Positions 26,293 through 37,664 of a stretch of 46,987 bases of DNA are shown here, piece by piece. The position numbers and the translations under genes were made by a program. Where the stretch lies: assembly GCA_002789015.1 (NCBI GenBank), contig PFSJ01000003.1:1-46987 (forward strand), read 5' to 3'. Numbering within the stretch: position 1 is the stretch's first letter; each line of letters opens with the position of its first letter. This stretch comes from a candidate division WWE3 bacterium CG_4_9_14_0_2_um_filter_35_11. GTDB lineage: Bacteria > Patescibacteriota > WWE3 > 2-01-FULL-39-13. The notes beneath the pieces were generated by a model, which was not told where the DNA came from, did not search any database, and saw only the letters and a list, made by a program, of their open reading frames with translations.

Positions 26293-26370
26293 ATTGAAGT
26301 AATAGTTGCTTCCTTTCCCTGTCCTAGGAAGTAAAAATTATACAGGCCCTCGGTAATACGAGGGCTTTTC
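26293..26370 (+). ncRNA. Candidate small RNA (about 75 nt)
   Basis: Bounded by the TTGACA/TAGATT promoter and a GCCCTCG-CGAGGGC-TTTTC terminator, with no ORF. Internally CTTCC can pair with the following GGAAG or the preceding GAAG, giving alternative hairpins. It lies antisense to any rho-upstream or PIN-gene 3' read-through. Confidence 0.35.
26346..26370 (+). terminator. Intrinsic terminator
   Basis: GCCCTCG, 6-nt loop, CGAGGGC then TTTTC on the + strand. On the minus strand the hairpin is followed by CTGTATAATTTTTA, so it is a poorer stop for the PIN-TRAM operon that ends at 26391. Confidence 0.55.
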
Positions 26371-26390
26371 AATTTCTATAGACCAAGAAA

Positions 26391-27371
26391 TTAGATGTTA
26401 AGTTCCGCAAATATCATTCGGCCCGCACTAGTCTGCAAAACTTTTCCAACTTTAACTTCTTTATGAGAACCAACATACTCCGAGGCGTTTTTAACAACTA
26501 ACATGGTTCCATCCTCCAAATATGCAACAGCCTGTCCATCCTCTTTCCCCTTTTGGACAAGTTTTACAATCATAATTTCCCCGGGTAAAAGATTAGTCTT
26601 AATTTCATTTGCAAGCCTATTTATATTAAGGACCTTCACACCACTAACTTGTGCGGCTTTATTCAGATTGTAATCGACTGTCGCAATCTTAGCTTTGTAT
26701 TTTTTGCAATATGAAACAAGAGACTTATCAACATCTTCAGGCTTACTTTTTAAATCAACGACAGTAAAGACGTCCTTTGGCATAGATTTTCTTATTTCTT
26801 TTAGCGCATCAAGTCCTCTTCGACCTTTTTGTCTTTTTAATGCGTCGCTTTTATCTGCCATATGCTGAAGTTCGTCAATCACATTCTGCGACACAATAAT
26901 TGGTGCATCAAGAAATCCTGTTTGTATGACTCCTAATATTCTGCCATCAATAATCGTTGACGTATCTAAAACTATTGCTGGCGGAGAATATTCTTTACTT
27001 TTAACAGGTTCGGGAACAACTAACACCTTATTCTCTCTGGAAATTACGTCTACAAGACGTGCATATTGCACCCTCCAAAATTCGTTTAAAACCGTCCTAA
27101 GAGTCTTAATAACAAAGTTTTCAAAGGCCAAGCCTATTGAATGAACTAAAGCTTTTCCAAAAAAATAAGTTAAAAGAAACAAAATACAAGCAATAAGGAC
27201 TTCCCCAAGAAACGGAATGCTAAACAAAGACTTTTCTTTAAAATAAATAGATTCTGAAAGGTACAATCCGATAAGCCCGACTACAATAGACCAAATAATA
27301 GTCGAAAACATCGACAACTCAGAAAATAGCCATGCGAAAAATTTTAAAATTTGCTTTTTAGTCCTATCCAT
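26391..27371 (-). CDS. Membrane PIN-TRAM domain protein (YacL-like)
   Basis: Two N-terminal helices (FSTIIWSIVVGLIGLYLSES and FLGEVLIACILFLLTYFFGK) are followed by a PIN nuclease domain with the acidic ligands in VLDTSTIIDGRI, NVIDELQ, RRGLDALKEI and TVDYNLNKAAQ. A C-terminal TRAM domain follows (LPGEIMIVKLVQKGKEDGQA, YLEDGTMLVV). This is the arrangement of Bacillus YacL, a membrane-associated putative RNase implicated in rRNA/ribosome biology. Last gene of the rpsA-clp-radA-PIN operon, 34 nt after radA; radA and yacL are neighbours in many bacteria, so the call is well supported by context. Confidence 0.9.
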   Translation of the reverse strand: MDRTKKQILKFFAWLFSELSMFSTIIWSIVVGLIGLYLSESIYFKEKSLFSIPFLGEVLIACILFLLTYFFGKALVHSIGLAFENFVIKTLRTVLNEFWRVQYARLVDVISRENKVLVVPEPVKSKEYSPPAIVLDTSTIIDGRILGVIQTGFLDAPIIVSQNVIDELQHMADKSDALKRQKGRRGLDALKEIRKSMPKDVFTVVDLKSKPEDVDKSLVSYCKKYKAKIATVDYNLNKAAQVSGVKVLNINRLANEIKTNLLPGEIMIVKLVQKGKEDGQAVAYLEDGTMLVVKNASEYVGSHKEVKVGKVLQTSAGRMIFAELNI

Positions 27372-27405
27372 TGAATATAATTACAGAAAACTGTAATGCG
27401 AAAAA

Positions 27406-28692
27406 TTATAGCACGGACGCAATGTTTTTGACATTATCGGGGTACCTTATATTCGTGAAACCTAATGCCTTTGCTTCCTTGATTCTTCTGTCCGAAGCAA
27501 CTACCTTTCTGACCTCACCAGTTAATCCAACTTCTCCAAAATAGGCCGATTCCTTCGGAATCGGCCTGCCTTTGTAAGATGAAATGATTGCAGCACAAAC
27601 AGCTAAATCAACAGCAGGTTCCTTAACATTAAGGCCTGAAGCTACATTCACATAAACATCTTGATCTATCAAATTTATGTTCAAGCATTTTTGTATAACC
27701 GCACACAAAAGCTGTAAACGGTTCAAACTATATCCGCTAACAGCACGTTTTGGATATCCAAAAGAGGTTTTTGTAGTTAAAGCTTGAATTTCGATACACA
27801 AAGGACGACTTCCCTCTAAAACAATCGCGGTGGCAGAACCACTTTTTGGGACACCCTCCTCACCCAATAATAATTTCCCAGGATTTTCCACACCACAAAG
27901 TCCATCTGGCTGCATCTGAAAAATTCCAACTTCTGAATCGTCTCCAAAACGGTTTTTATGAACTCGTAACATTCTAAAAAGATGCGATTTATCGCCTTCC
28001 AAATACAAAACGGTATCAACCATATGCTCTAAGATTTTAGGGCCGGCAATCGAACCCTCCTTGGTAATATGTCCAATAATTATAGTTGAAAAACCATTAG
28101 ACTTAGTTGTATTCACGATTTTAGCTGCACATTCCCTAACTTGTGTAACAGAACCAGCCCTTGATGGAATCTCTTCACTTTCCATAACTTGTATTGAATC
28201 TACAATCAAAAGCTTCTGCCCGATATCTACCAAAGCGTCGTCGATTGAATTTGTAGACATAATATTAACGTCATCGCTTGATATTCCAAGTCTTTTTGAT
28301 CTAAGTGCAATCTGTGATTCGGATTCTTCTCCTGAAACATACAAAACCTTTTTTGTAAAAAGTCCAGCAAGTTGCAGTAACAAAGTTGACTTTCCAACTC
28401 CCGGAGTTCCTCCTAAAAGAATAACTTGTCCAGAAACTAGGCCTCCGCCTAAGGTTCTATCAAGTTCAGCTATTCCAGTTGGAATTCGACTTTGCTCAGA
28501 AGTATTGATATCGCTCAATTTTTTAGGAGATTTTTTAGCCCTGTTCAAACTTTTTGAAGCCTTACCAAAAGAAACATGAGTTGACCTTTCATAAGAATTC
28601 CAAGCACTACATGACCTACACTGACCCTCCCACCTTGGAGATTCATATCCACACTCTCTACAAACAAAGATTTCCTTAGTCTTACTTGGCAT
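27406..28692 (-). CDS. radA: DNA repair protein RadA (Sms)
   Basis: RecA-like helicase for branch migration in homologous recombination and natural transformation. It has a C4 zinc finger (CRECGYESPRWEGQCRSC), Walker A LLGGTPGVGKSTLLLQ, a KNRFG motif (VHKNRFGDDSEVG) and a Lon-protease-like C-terminal domain (AYFGEVGLTGEVRKV). 428 residues with all hallmarks. Between clp and the YacL-like gene. It could act on DNA brought in by ComEC. A perfect 11-bp-arm hairpin lies within the coding sequence at 27543-27567. Confidence 0.97.
   Translation of the reverse strand: MPSKTKEIFVCRECGYESPRWEGQCRSCSAWNSYERSTHVSFGKASKSLNRAKKSPKKLSDINTSEQSRIPTGIAELDRTLGGGLVSGQVILLGGTPGVGKSTLLLQLAGLFTKKVLYVSGEESESQIALRSKRLGISSDDVNIMSTNSIDDALVDIGQKLLIVDSIQVMESEEIPSRAGSVTQVRECAAKIVNTTKSNGFSTIIIGHITKEGSIAGPKILEHMVDTVLYLEGDKSHLFRMLRVHKNRFGDDSEVGIFQMQPDGLCGVENPGKLLLGEEGVPKSGSATAIVLEGSRPLCIEIQALTTKTSFGYPKRAVSGYSLNRLQLLCAVIQKCLNINLIDQDVYVNVASGLNVKEPAVDLAVCAAIISSYKGRPIPKESAYFGEVGLTGEVRKVVASDRRIKEAKALGFTNIRYPDNVKNIASVL
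27543..27567. repeat. Perfect hairpin inside radA
   Basis: AGGCCGATTCC, TTC loop, GGAATCGGCCT. The encoded RPIPKESAYFG aligns in length with other RadA proteins as I remember them, so this is a palindromic coding segment and not an insertion. Confidence 0.8.
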
Positions 28693-28712
28693 AGATTTTT
28701 GAAATATTAATT

Positions 28713-30845
28713 TTAACTATCAAATGACAAAGCATCATCCTTACATGATACCTTGATTTCAGAAATATCCTTAGACCTTAAAAGCATCTTTGAAATTGGA
28801 TCAATCAAATTTCTATTTATGACGCGTCTAAGTTCTCTTGCTCCATACTCAGTACCGGCTTTTTTTACCAAATATCTCTTTACTGAAACCGGAACTTTCA
28901 AAAATATATTTCTTGAAAACAAGCTTTTTGTAATCGGCAAAATCATTGAATCTGCAATTTTTAATAAAGATTTCTGATCTAATGGTTCGAAAATAATAAT
29001 CTCATCAAACCTATTTAGAAATTCAGGCTTTAATTGTTTCTTTAAAAAAGATCTTAGATCTGATTTCCAATGACTACCTTTAACACTCGCAAATCCCATA
29101 TCGTTTGAATTGATTAAATTTGCGCCATGATTACTTGTCATTAAAATTATCACTTCTTCAAATGAGACCATCTCCCCGGTATTACTTCTAATCTCAGCCT
29201 CATCCATAATGTGTAATAGAGAATTTAAAACATCTGGATGAGCCTTATCTATCTCATCGAAAAGAACTACAGAATTTGGGTTTTCAGAAACAAAATCGCA
29301 AAGAGAAGCGCCATCATCATATCCAATATACCCAGGAGGAGCACCAAACAATTTTGAGACAGTATGCTTTTCGGAATATTCAGTCATATCTATTCTCAAA
29401 AAACTATCAGGTTGCTTTTTTGTACCTTCTTTGTACCCAAAAAGCTGCCTTGCCAAAACCTTTGAAAGTTGAGTTTTACCTACACCTGTCGGACCCAAAA
29501 ACAAAAATGCGCCAACAGGACGCGGTTCACTATGAAGCTTTAAGCTTGAAACCCTTAGCGAGCTGACTAATAAAGAAATTGCGTTCTCTTGCCCAATAAT
29601 TTCTTTATTAAGCGTGTCCTCAAGGGTTTCAAGCTTGTCATTTAATATTTTGCTTGTTGAATACCTATCTTTTGAATCCAAAACCTGACCATTGAAAAAT
29701 GTGTCAACGTCTAAAGCAGTAATAATGTTCGATTCCGAAGATGGATCTAATGAACTGCTTGCAACATGTCTTTTGTATGTTGATAAAAGATCCATCATTT
29801 TTATTCCAGAACCAGGCATAACATCACTATTGGTTAAGTCGGATTTGCTAATTTCAATAACCTTGCTTATAGCGTCGTAAGAAAAGTCTATTTTGTCTTT
29901 TTTCCGAATTTGCTTTGCATAATCAAGTAAAATTTCTTTAACTTCTTTATCATTTTGATCATCTAGAAAAATGACGTTCCACATCTTTGAAATTGGACTT
30001 TCCCAAAACTTCTCACTATTGTCGTCTCTTGCGGCGCCAACGAATAAAATATCATTAGTAAGATAAGCTGATTCGATACCAACAAAAAAATTAACACCAT
30101 AGTTGAGATCATCAAAAAACAGAATTGTTTTTGTATACTGATCCTTATCCGTCTCAGCAATACTTGAAAAAAGGCTCGATAAAACACCACCTTGTAACGT
30201 ATTATTTTCAAGTGGCAATGAATTTACTAAGCTTGACAGTTTGATTCCAAGAATTCTTGAACCAATAAGTTCATTTGGAACGTCTTTCTCAACAATTTTT
30301 CTTGCAAGCTCCCTCATCAGAGTTGTTTTACCAGACCCGGAGCCACCAATTAATAATGTAGGTTTTCCTCCAGTAGTCGATAAATTCACCATTAGATGAA
30401 TTAATTCTTTTGATCTACCAGTCAATATTGGTTGCTTTTCTTTTTTTGCTAATTCAGTAAAATCCTCAACGAACTTACTTAAGTGGCCATTTTTTGAAGC
30501 ATGCGATTTAAGATTAATTTTCCGTTTTGCGTGATAATATTTCTGAACATCCATACCAAGTAGCAAAGCTAAAAGTAAGTGCTGGATTTCAACTGTTTTT
30601 GAATCAGCAACGTATGCTTCACTATATGCATTTATTATCCAATCTGAAATATCGATTTTTTTTCTTGATTTTGTGGAGATTTTTAGCTCACGAAGCACTT
30701 CTGCTATTTCTTCGCCTTCCTCTGCAATAAGGGAAACAACGTCACCGACTTTTACATTCTTTATTTCCGAAAAATCAGGGTTTAAGTCTCTAAGTAACTT
30801 AATACTTCTATCTGACAAACGGTCAAGTATATCGGTTTTCCCCAT
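28713..30845 (-). CDS. Clp-family AAA+ unfoldase (ClpC/ClpB-like) with an unusual first ATPase domain
   Basis: Two AAA+ modules. D1 has Walker A GGSGSGKTTLM but its Walker B reads TILFFDDLNY, with Asp where the catalytic Glu is expected, so D1 may bind ATP without efficient hydrolysis. D2 is complete: FLGPTGVGKTQLSK, VVLFDEIDKAHPDVLN, LNRFDEII and the sensor-2 GARELRR. The N-terminal domain is short and helical, and no ClpB/C middle coiled coil is visible. 710 residues, shorter than the usual 810-860. It may be a protein unfoldase or disaggregase. Second gene after rpsA, 12 nt spacing. ClpP is not in this window. Confidence 0.85.
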   Translation of the reverse strand: MGKTDILDRLSDRSIKLLRDLNPDFSEIKNVKVGDVVSLIAEEGEEIAEVLRELKISTKSRKKIDISDWIINAYSEAYVADSKTVEIQHLLLALLLGMDVQKYYHAKRKINLKSHASKNGHLSKFVEDFTELAKKEKQPILTGRSKELIHLMVNLSTTGGKPTLLIGGSGSGKTTLMRELARKIVEKDVPNELIGSRILGIKLSSLVNSLPLENNTLQGGVLSSLFSSIAETDKDQYTKTILFFDDLNYGVNFFVGIESAYLTNDILFVGAARDDNSEKFWESPISKMWNVIFLDDQNDKEVKEILLDYAKQIRKKDKIDFSYDAISKVIEISKSDLTNSDVMPGSGIKMMDLLSTYKRHVASSSLDPSSESNIITALDVDTFFNGQVLDSKDRYSTSKILNDKLETLEDTLNKEIIGQENAISLLVSSLRVSSLKLHSEPRPVGAFLFLGPTGVGKTQLSKVLARQLFGYKEGTKKQPDSFLRIDMTEYSEKHTVSKLFGAPPGYIGYDDGASLCDFVSENPNSVVLFDEIDKAHPDVLNSLLHIMDEAEIRSNTGEMVSFEEVIILMTSNHGANLINSNDMGFASVKGSHWKSDLRSFLKKQLKPEFLNRFDEIIIFEPLDQKSLLKIADSMILPITKSLFSRNIFLKVPVSVKRYLVKKAGTEYGARELRRVINRNLIDPISKMLLRSKDISEIKVSCKDDALSFDS

Positions 30846-30857
30846 TTAAATTGCGCC

Positions 30858-31952
30858 TTATCTATAGATCTTCGAATCCTCAATCTGTCTTATACTTAAT
30901 GCGAGCTTCCGATCTTTAGAATCAACGTTAACTACAACGGCCTCAACTTCATCTCCAACATTTAATGGACCAACTGTTTCCGAAATATGAATAAGACCAT
31001 CAAGCCCTGGTTCAAGCTCTATAAATGCGCCGAATGGAACAACCTTAGAAACATTAGCTTTAATGCGTTTTCCAAGTGGATATCTCTCTTCAACTTTATT
31101 CCAAGGATTATCCTTTAGTTCTTTGACTGACAAAGCTATCTTATCTTCATCTTTTCCAATTACTTTAACTTTTATTGAATCACCTGGCTTGTAATAATCC
31201 TTTGGTGCCGAAACCTTTTCCCATGCGATTTCTGAAATATGGACTAATCCATCAACGCCACCAAGATCAACTAAAACTCCATATGGCAAAACAGTTGAAA
31301 CTGTTCCGTCAACAACATCGCCTTCTTTTACTTCTGCTAATCTTCGATCTTTTGAAGCAGCCTCTTCCTTTGACATTACTTCTTTTTCTGACATTACTAA
31401 TCTATTTTTCTCGGCATTTATTTCTATAATTTTGACTTCCATCGTGGAACCTTTTAATCCACCAAGATTTTGTGCTGTGTCAGAATTATTTCCTTCAGCC
31501 ATTGCAATATTAAATTGTTCAAAATGTACACGATTTAAGTGACTAATCGGGACAAAACCTCTTTGTCCATTTGTATCAACAATCAAACCACCTTTTAAGT
31601 AATCTATTACAGTAACTTCAATTGGCTCGCCTGATTCATAAACTACTTCTAATGATGACCAATTATGCTGAGATTTAGCTTTCTTAAGTGAAAGTATTAA
31701 ATTACCCTGCCTATTTTCTGGTTGAATAACAATTGAAGTGATTTTATCTCCAACTTTTACATCTCTATCTGGCAAAAGTTTTAGCTCTTCTGTTGGAATC
31801 ATTCCTTCTGATTTTGCACCAACATCAACTAAAACATACTTCCTATCTATTGAAACAATAGTACCTTCAACTATATTTCCAGGTCCAAAAGTTCTAACCT
31901 GCTTTGAATGTTTTTTTATTAACTCTGATAAATTATTCTGGGAATCTGACAT
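30858..31952 (-). CDS. rpsA: 30S ribosomal protein S1 (four S1 domains)
   Basis: Four S1 RNA-binding repeats begin near GNIVEGTIVSIDRKYVLVDV, EPIEVTVIDYLKGGLIVDTN, GDVVDGTVSTVLPYGVLVDL and GKRIKANVSKVVPFGAFIEL. 364 residues, the four-domain form found in many Gram-positives and CPR, against six domains in E. coli. It would help load leadered mRNAs on the 30S. Its role is of interest here because many genes in the window look leaderless. It lies directly downstream of the 5S gene and its hairpins, and starts the rpsA-clp-radA-PIN operon. A TATAGT -10 lies 12 nt before the ATG. Confidence 0.95.
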   Translation of the reverse strand: MSDSQNNLSELIKKHSKQVRTFGPGNIVEGTIVSIDRKYVLVDVGAKSEGMIPTEELKLLPDRDVKVGDKITSIVIQPENRQGNLILSLKKAKSQHNWSSLEVVYESGEPIEVTVIDYLKGGLIVDTNGQRGFVPISHLNRVHFEQFNIAMAEGNNSDTAQNLGGLKGSTMEVKIIEINAEKNRLVMSEKEVMSKEEAASKDRRLAEVKEGDVVDGTVSTVLPYGVLVDLGGVDGLVHISEIAWEKVSAPKDYYKPGDSIKVKVIGKDEDKIALSVKELKDNPWNKVEERYPLGKRIKANVSKVVPFGAFIELEPGLDGLIHISETVGPLNVGDEVEAVVVNVDSKDRKLALSIRQIEDSKIYR

Positions 31953-31980
31953 GACATGTAAAAAACTATATAAACTATGA

Positions 31981-32009
31981 GGGTAGCCCCTGCTTCGCAG
32001 GGGCTACCC
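31981..32009. repeat. GGGTAGCCC hairpin repeat, copy 2
   Basis: GGGTAGCCCCTGC, TTC, GCAGGGGCTACCC: a 13-bp perfect stem between 5S and rpsA. It is followed by a second short hairpin TGCAGGC-GGA-GCCTGCA at 32013-32029. No U-tract on the minus strand. Confidence 0.85.
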
Positions 32010-32047
32010 CCTTGCAGGCGGAGCCTGCATTCATTCTACTGAGCATA

Positions 32048-32167
32048 ATGCTGGCGACGAGCTATCTTCGCATTTCGTTGCCAAAACACTATTTTCGCCG
32101 CTGACATGTTTAACGACTCTGTTCGGAATGGGAAGAGGTTGTTCCACGTCGCTAGAATCACCAGCAT
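32048..32167 (-). rRNA. rrf: 5S ribosomal RNA
   Basis: About 120 nt with complementary ends (ATGCTGGTGATTC / GTCGCCAGCAT) and the conserved CCCATTCCGAACAGAGTCGTTAAAC loop region in two readable blocks (CCCATTCCGAACAGAGTCG and AAAC). It lies downstream of 23S, flanked on each side by a pair of hairpins that include GGGTAGCCC repeats. Confidence 0.93.
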
Positions 32168-32185
32168 TACACTCACTAGATAGGG

Positions 32186-32202
32186 GCGGGACAAAGTCCC
32201 GC
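32186..32202. repeat. Short hairpin between 23S and 5S
   Basis: GCGGGAC, AAA, GTCCCGC, next to repeat copy 3. Probably part of the spacer's processing structure. Confidence 0.7.
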
Positions 32203-32207
32203 TTCCT

Positions 32208-32246
32208 CAGAGGGTAGCCCCTGGCAAAGCCAGGGGCTACCCTCTG
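32208..32246. repeat. GGGTAGCCC hairpin repeat, copy 3
   Basis: An 18-bp perfect stem: CAGAGGGTAGCCCCTGGC, AAA, and its exact complement. The inner CTGGC/GCCAG differs from copy 2 (CTGC/GCAG) on both arms, so pairing is kept while sequence changes. Confidence 0.88.
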
Positions 32247-32260
32247 TTCCCTCCCTAAAT

Positions 32261-32275
32261 ACTGAATAGATTATT
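32261..32275 (-). promoter_or_regulatory. 23S processing stem, 3' strand
   Basis: In transcript sense AATAATCTATTCAGT, which pairs with ACTGAATAGATTGTT in the 23S leader (35328-35342): 15 bp, one G-U. This is the expected RNase III-type stem closing the 23S precursor. Confidence 0.75.
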
Positions 32276-32335
32276 TGTCAACTACCTCAACCTTACAGTC
32301 AAGGTATGCTGAAATGCTCGCTTTCAGCGCGCATT

Positions 32336-35327
<2,992 letters not shown>

Positions 35328-35379
35328 AACAATCTATTCAGTTGTTAAAGAGCGAAAATCCGCATTTTATATGCTCATT

Positions 35380-35455
35380 TGGTGGACCGAATGGGATTCG
35401 AACCCATGACCTCTACATTGCAAATGTAGCGCTCTACCAACTGAGCTACCGGCCC
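35380..35455 (-). tRNA. tRNA-Ala (anticodon TGC), CCA encoded
   Basis: 76 nt. Acceptor GGGCCGG, D arm TAGCTCAGTTGGTAGAGC, anticodon loop TTTGCAA giving TGC, T arm GGGTTCGAATCCC, 3' A plus CCA. It sits just 5' of 23S with the leader processing stem between. In a typical operon tRNA-Ile and tRNA-Ala share the 16S-23S spacer; here they are about 9.5 kb apart. Confidence 0.97.
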
Positions 35456-35577
35456 TCAATCCTGCCGGCTTTTCGAAAAAGCCATAAGGCCTTACGATAT
35501 ATAATAATGAAGACACCATAAATGGTATCTTCCTATCAGGCTTAACAACACAGTCTATACTGCAAAGAAAAACCATG

Positions 35578-35606
35578 ATAATACGGAATGTTAAGAGGTT
35601 GTACAA
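35578..35606 (-). promoter_or_regulatory. Promoter of the tRNA-Ala-23S-5S unit
   Basis: TTGTAC, 17-nt spacer, TATTAT, about 115 nt upstream of tRNA-Ala. It supports transcription of the 23S unit independently of 16S. A hairpin GGCTTTT-TCG-AAAAGCC sits just before the tRNA. Confidence 0.5.
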
Positions 35607-35660
35607 CAACATTAACTGTATGGTCGAAAATATACTACAGCTAATACGAATTTACAATAG

Positions 35661-35689
35661 GGGTAGCCCTTTTAATAAAAGGGCTACCC
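35661..35689. repeat. GGGTAGCCC hairpin repeat, copy 4
   Basis: GGGTAGCCCTTTT, AAT, AAAAGGGCTACCC: a 13-bp perfect stem between the divergent 23S-unit and galU promoters. The inner arms TTTT/AAAA differ from the CTGC/GCAG and CTGGC/GCCAG of copies 2 and 3. Confidence 0.85.
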
Positions 35690-35700
35690 TGTTTGAGCGT

Positions 35701-35730
35701 TTGACATGCAGACAACCTTCAATGTATATT
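35701..35730 (+). promoter_or_regulatory. galU promoter (leaderless type)
   Basis: Perfect TTGACA, 18-nt spacer, TATATT, 8 nt, ATG at 35739. One of the clearest examples in the window. Confidence 0.65.
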
Positions 35731-35738
35731 TCTTTGCA

Positions 35739-36632
35739 ATGGAAAAACAAAAAGTCAAAAAAGCCGTTTTAACGGATGCAGGTTACGCAACAAGATTTCT
35801 TCCTATTACAAAAACGCTTCCTAAATCAATGATTCCAATTTTGGACAAGCCAATAACTCACTATATCGTTGAAGAATGTATGATTGCCGGAATAACAGAA
35901 ATAATAATCGTAGCCACAGAAGAAGGCAAATCCATATACGAAGACTATTTTCACAATACAGTTCAGCATATTTACCAACAACTTCAAAAGCAAGGAAAAG
36001 AAGAAAGATTTAGGAAAGTAAGCCAGGTTTTCAGTCTTCCTAACATAATCGTTATTACACAAGACAAAAATCTCCCATATGGAAATGGATCACCTGCTAT
36101 CGTGGCACTTCCATATATTTCTGGAGAACCTTTTATTTATGCATACACAGATGACATGGTATTTGGAAATTCATCAGTAAAAGAGCTGATAGACGTTTAC
36201 AATAATTCTGGTGAAGATGTGCGAGCAGTCATAGCTGTAAAAGACATCCCAGATATCGATGTTACAAAATACGGAATAACTAAAATAAAAGAAGACACAG
36301 AAAACGAACTAGACTATATAATCGAAAAACCAACGCCTGAAGAAGCGCCATCAAGACTCGTTAGCTTTGGAAGATACCTTTTCACACCAGATATTTTCAA
36401 TTATTTATCACCATCCAAAGACAACCTTGGAAAAGACGATGAATTATGGACAGTCGATGCAATTCACCGAATGGCAAAGAAACAAAAAGTATTAGTAAAA
36501 CCAATAAGTGGAGCATGGAAAACAACAGGAGATCCTGTCAACTATCTTCAAACATCAATAGATTTCGCACTTGATAACCCGGAATACAATGGGAAATTTA
36601 AAGAATACCTTAAATCAAAGATAAACGGTTAG
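35739..36632 (+). CDS. galU: UTP-glucose-1-phosphate uridylyltransferase family protein
   Basis: It would make UDP-glucose from UTP and glucose-1-phosphate. The start MEKQKVKKAVLTDAGYATRF is preferred over the ORF-track ATG 11 codons upstream, which lies inside the promoter. The nucleotide-binding loop reads DAGYATRFLPITKTLPKSM where GalU usually has AGLGTRFLPATKAxPKEM. The rest follows the family (PITHYIVEECMIAGI, YGNGSPAIVALPYI, YAYTDDMVF, WTVDAIHRM, GAWKTTGDPVNYL). 297 residues. The altered loop leaves some doubt about the exact nucleotide. It could supply a donor for the two glycogen synthases. Its end overlaps the convergent pilT by 4 nt. Confidence 0.85.
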   Translation: MEKQKVKKAVLTDAGYATRFLPITKTLPKSMIPILDKPITHYIVEECMIAGITEIIIVATEEGKSIYEDYFHNTVQHIYQQLQKQGKEERFRKVSQVFSLPNIIVITQDKNLPYGNGSPAIVALPYISGEPFIYAYTDDMVFGNSSVKELIDVYNNSGEDVRAVIAVKDIPDIDVTKYGITKIKEDTENELDYIIEKPTPEEAPSRLVSFGRYLFTPDIFNYLSPSKDNLGKDDELWTVDAIHRMAKKQKVLVKPISGAWKTTGDPVNYLQTSIDFALDNPEYNGKFKEYLKSKING

Positions 36633-37645
36633 TAGATGCTTTCAATTCCTATCTTCTTTTCGTTATTAAGCCTATCCATTTCGTTTTTCATTAAAAGCAT
36701 ACCTTCATTTGGACTCGTTTGAATAACATCCTCAATTTGATACGACTTGCCCTCTCTAATCAAATTCGAAACCGCATGATTCACAAACATAATTTCCTGA
36801 ACTGGAAGTCTGCCCCTTCCACCTATTTTCTTAACCAAAACCTGTGAAATAACAGCACGCAAAGTATCTGCAAGTAATGTTCTTATTTCATCTTTTCCTT
36901 CATCTGGAAATACATCAACAAGCCTATCAATAGTTTTTGATGCCGAATTTGTATGCAAAGACGCAAAAACTAAATGACCAGTTTCCGCCGCAGTTATGGC
37001 TAATTCGATTGTTTCCATATCTCTCATTTCCCCAACCATAATTACATCCGGATCTTCCCTTAAAGCCGATCTTAAAGCACTTGAAAAACTTTTTGTATGC
37101 TTTCCAACTTCGCGCTGGCTAACAAGACCCTTTAAATTATTGCTATGTATGAATTCAATAGGGTCTTCAATTGTAATTATATGATCAGGACGATTTGTAT
37201 TGATATAATTCAATAAGGCAGCCAGCGTTGAAGTTTTCCCGGATCCAGTTGGTCCAGTTACCAACACAAGACCATTTTTATATTGAGTTGATTCCAAGAT
37301 AGATTCATTCAAACCAAGTTCAGAAATTGTCGGAATTTTAACTGGAATAACCCTAAAAGTCGCTCCCAGTCCACCACTATGAAAATAGTAATTCACACGA
37401 AATCTTGATACACCAGATATTTCATATGAAAAGTCGACATTTGAATGTTTTTTCAAATGATCCTTCTCATCTACGCTAATTATTTCGTACAAAATAGTAT
37501 CAAGCGTCTTTGCGTCAAATTGATCAGTCGAGATACGAATTAAATCTCCATCCAATCTGCCAATAACTGGAACATTTGGGACAACATGAAGGTCACTAAA
37601 TCCGTTTTCAAAGATATATGAAAGATACTTATCAATAGCAGGCAT
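36629..37645 (-). CDS. pilT: Type IV pilus retraction ATPase PilT
   Basis: A hexameric ATPase that drives pilus retraction. From MPAIDKYLSYIFENGFSDLH (chosen because PilT proteins begin just before the SDLH motif, and a TAGAAT lies 7 nt upstream) it has Walker A GPTGSGKTSTLAA, the Asp box ITIEDPIE, Walker B ALREDPDVIMVGEMRD and the His box GHLVFASLHTNSA. AIRNLIRE is represented by AVSNLIREGKSYQ near the C terminus, the segment linked to retraction. About 338 residues. Together with ComEC and RadA it suggests pilus-mediated DNA uptake or host attachment. It follows rsmG. Confidence 0.95.
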   Translation of the reverse strand: MPAIDKYLSYIFENGFSDLHVVPNVPVIGRLDGDLIRISTDQFDAKTLDTILYEIISVDEKDHLKKHSNVDFSYEISGVSRFRVNYYFHSGGLGATFRVIPVKIPTISELGLNESILESTQYKNGLVLVTGPTGSGKTSTLAALLNYINTNRPDHIITIEDPIEFIHSNNLKGLVSQREVGKHTKSFSSALRSALREDPDVIMVGEMRDMETIELAITAAETGHLVFASLHTNSASKTIDRLVDVFPDEGKDEIRTLLADTLRAVISQVLVKKIGGRGRLPVQEIMFVNHAVSNLIREGKSYQIEDVIQTSPNEGMLLMKNEMDRLNNEKKIGIESIY

Positions 37646-37664
37646 TAAACCGATTCTATCATTT

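Noticed and set aside
31981-32029. Hairpins after 5S as an intrinsic terminator
   Set aside because: No U-tract follows on the minus strand; they fit the dispersed hairpin family better.
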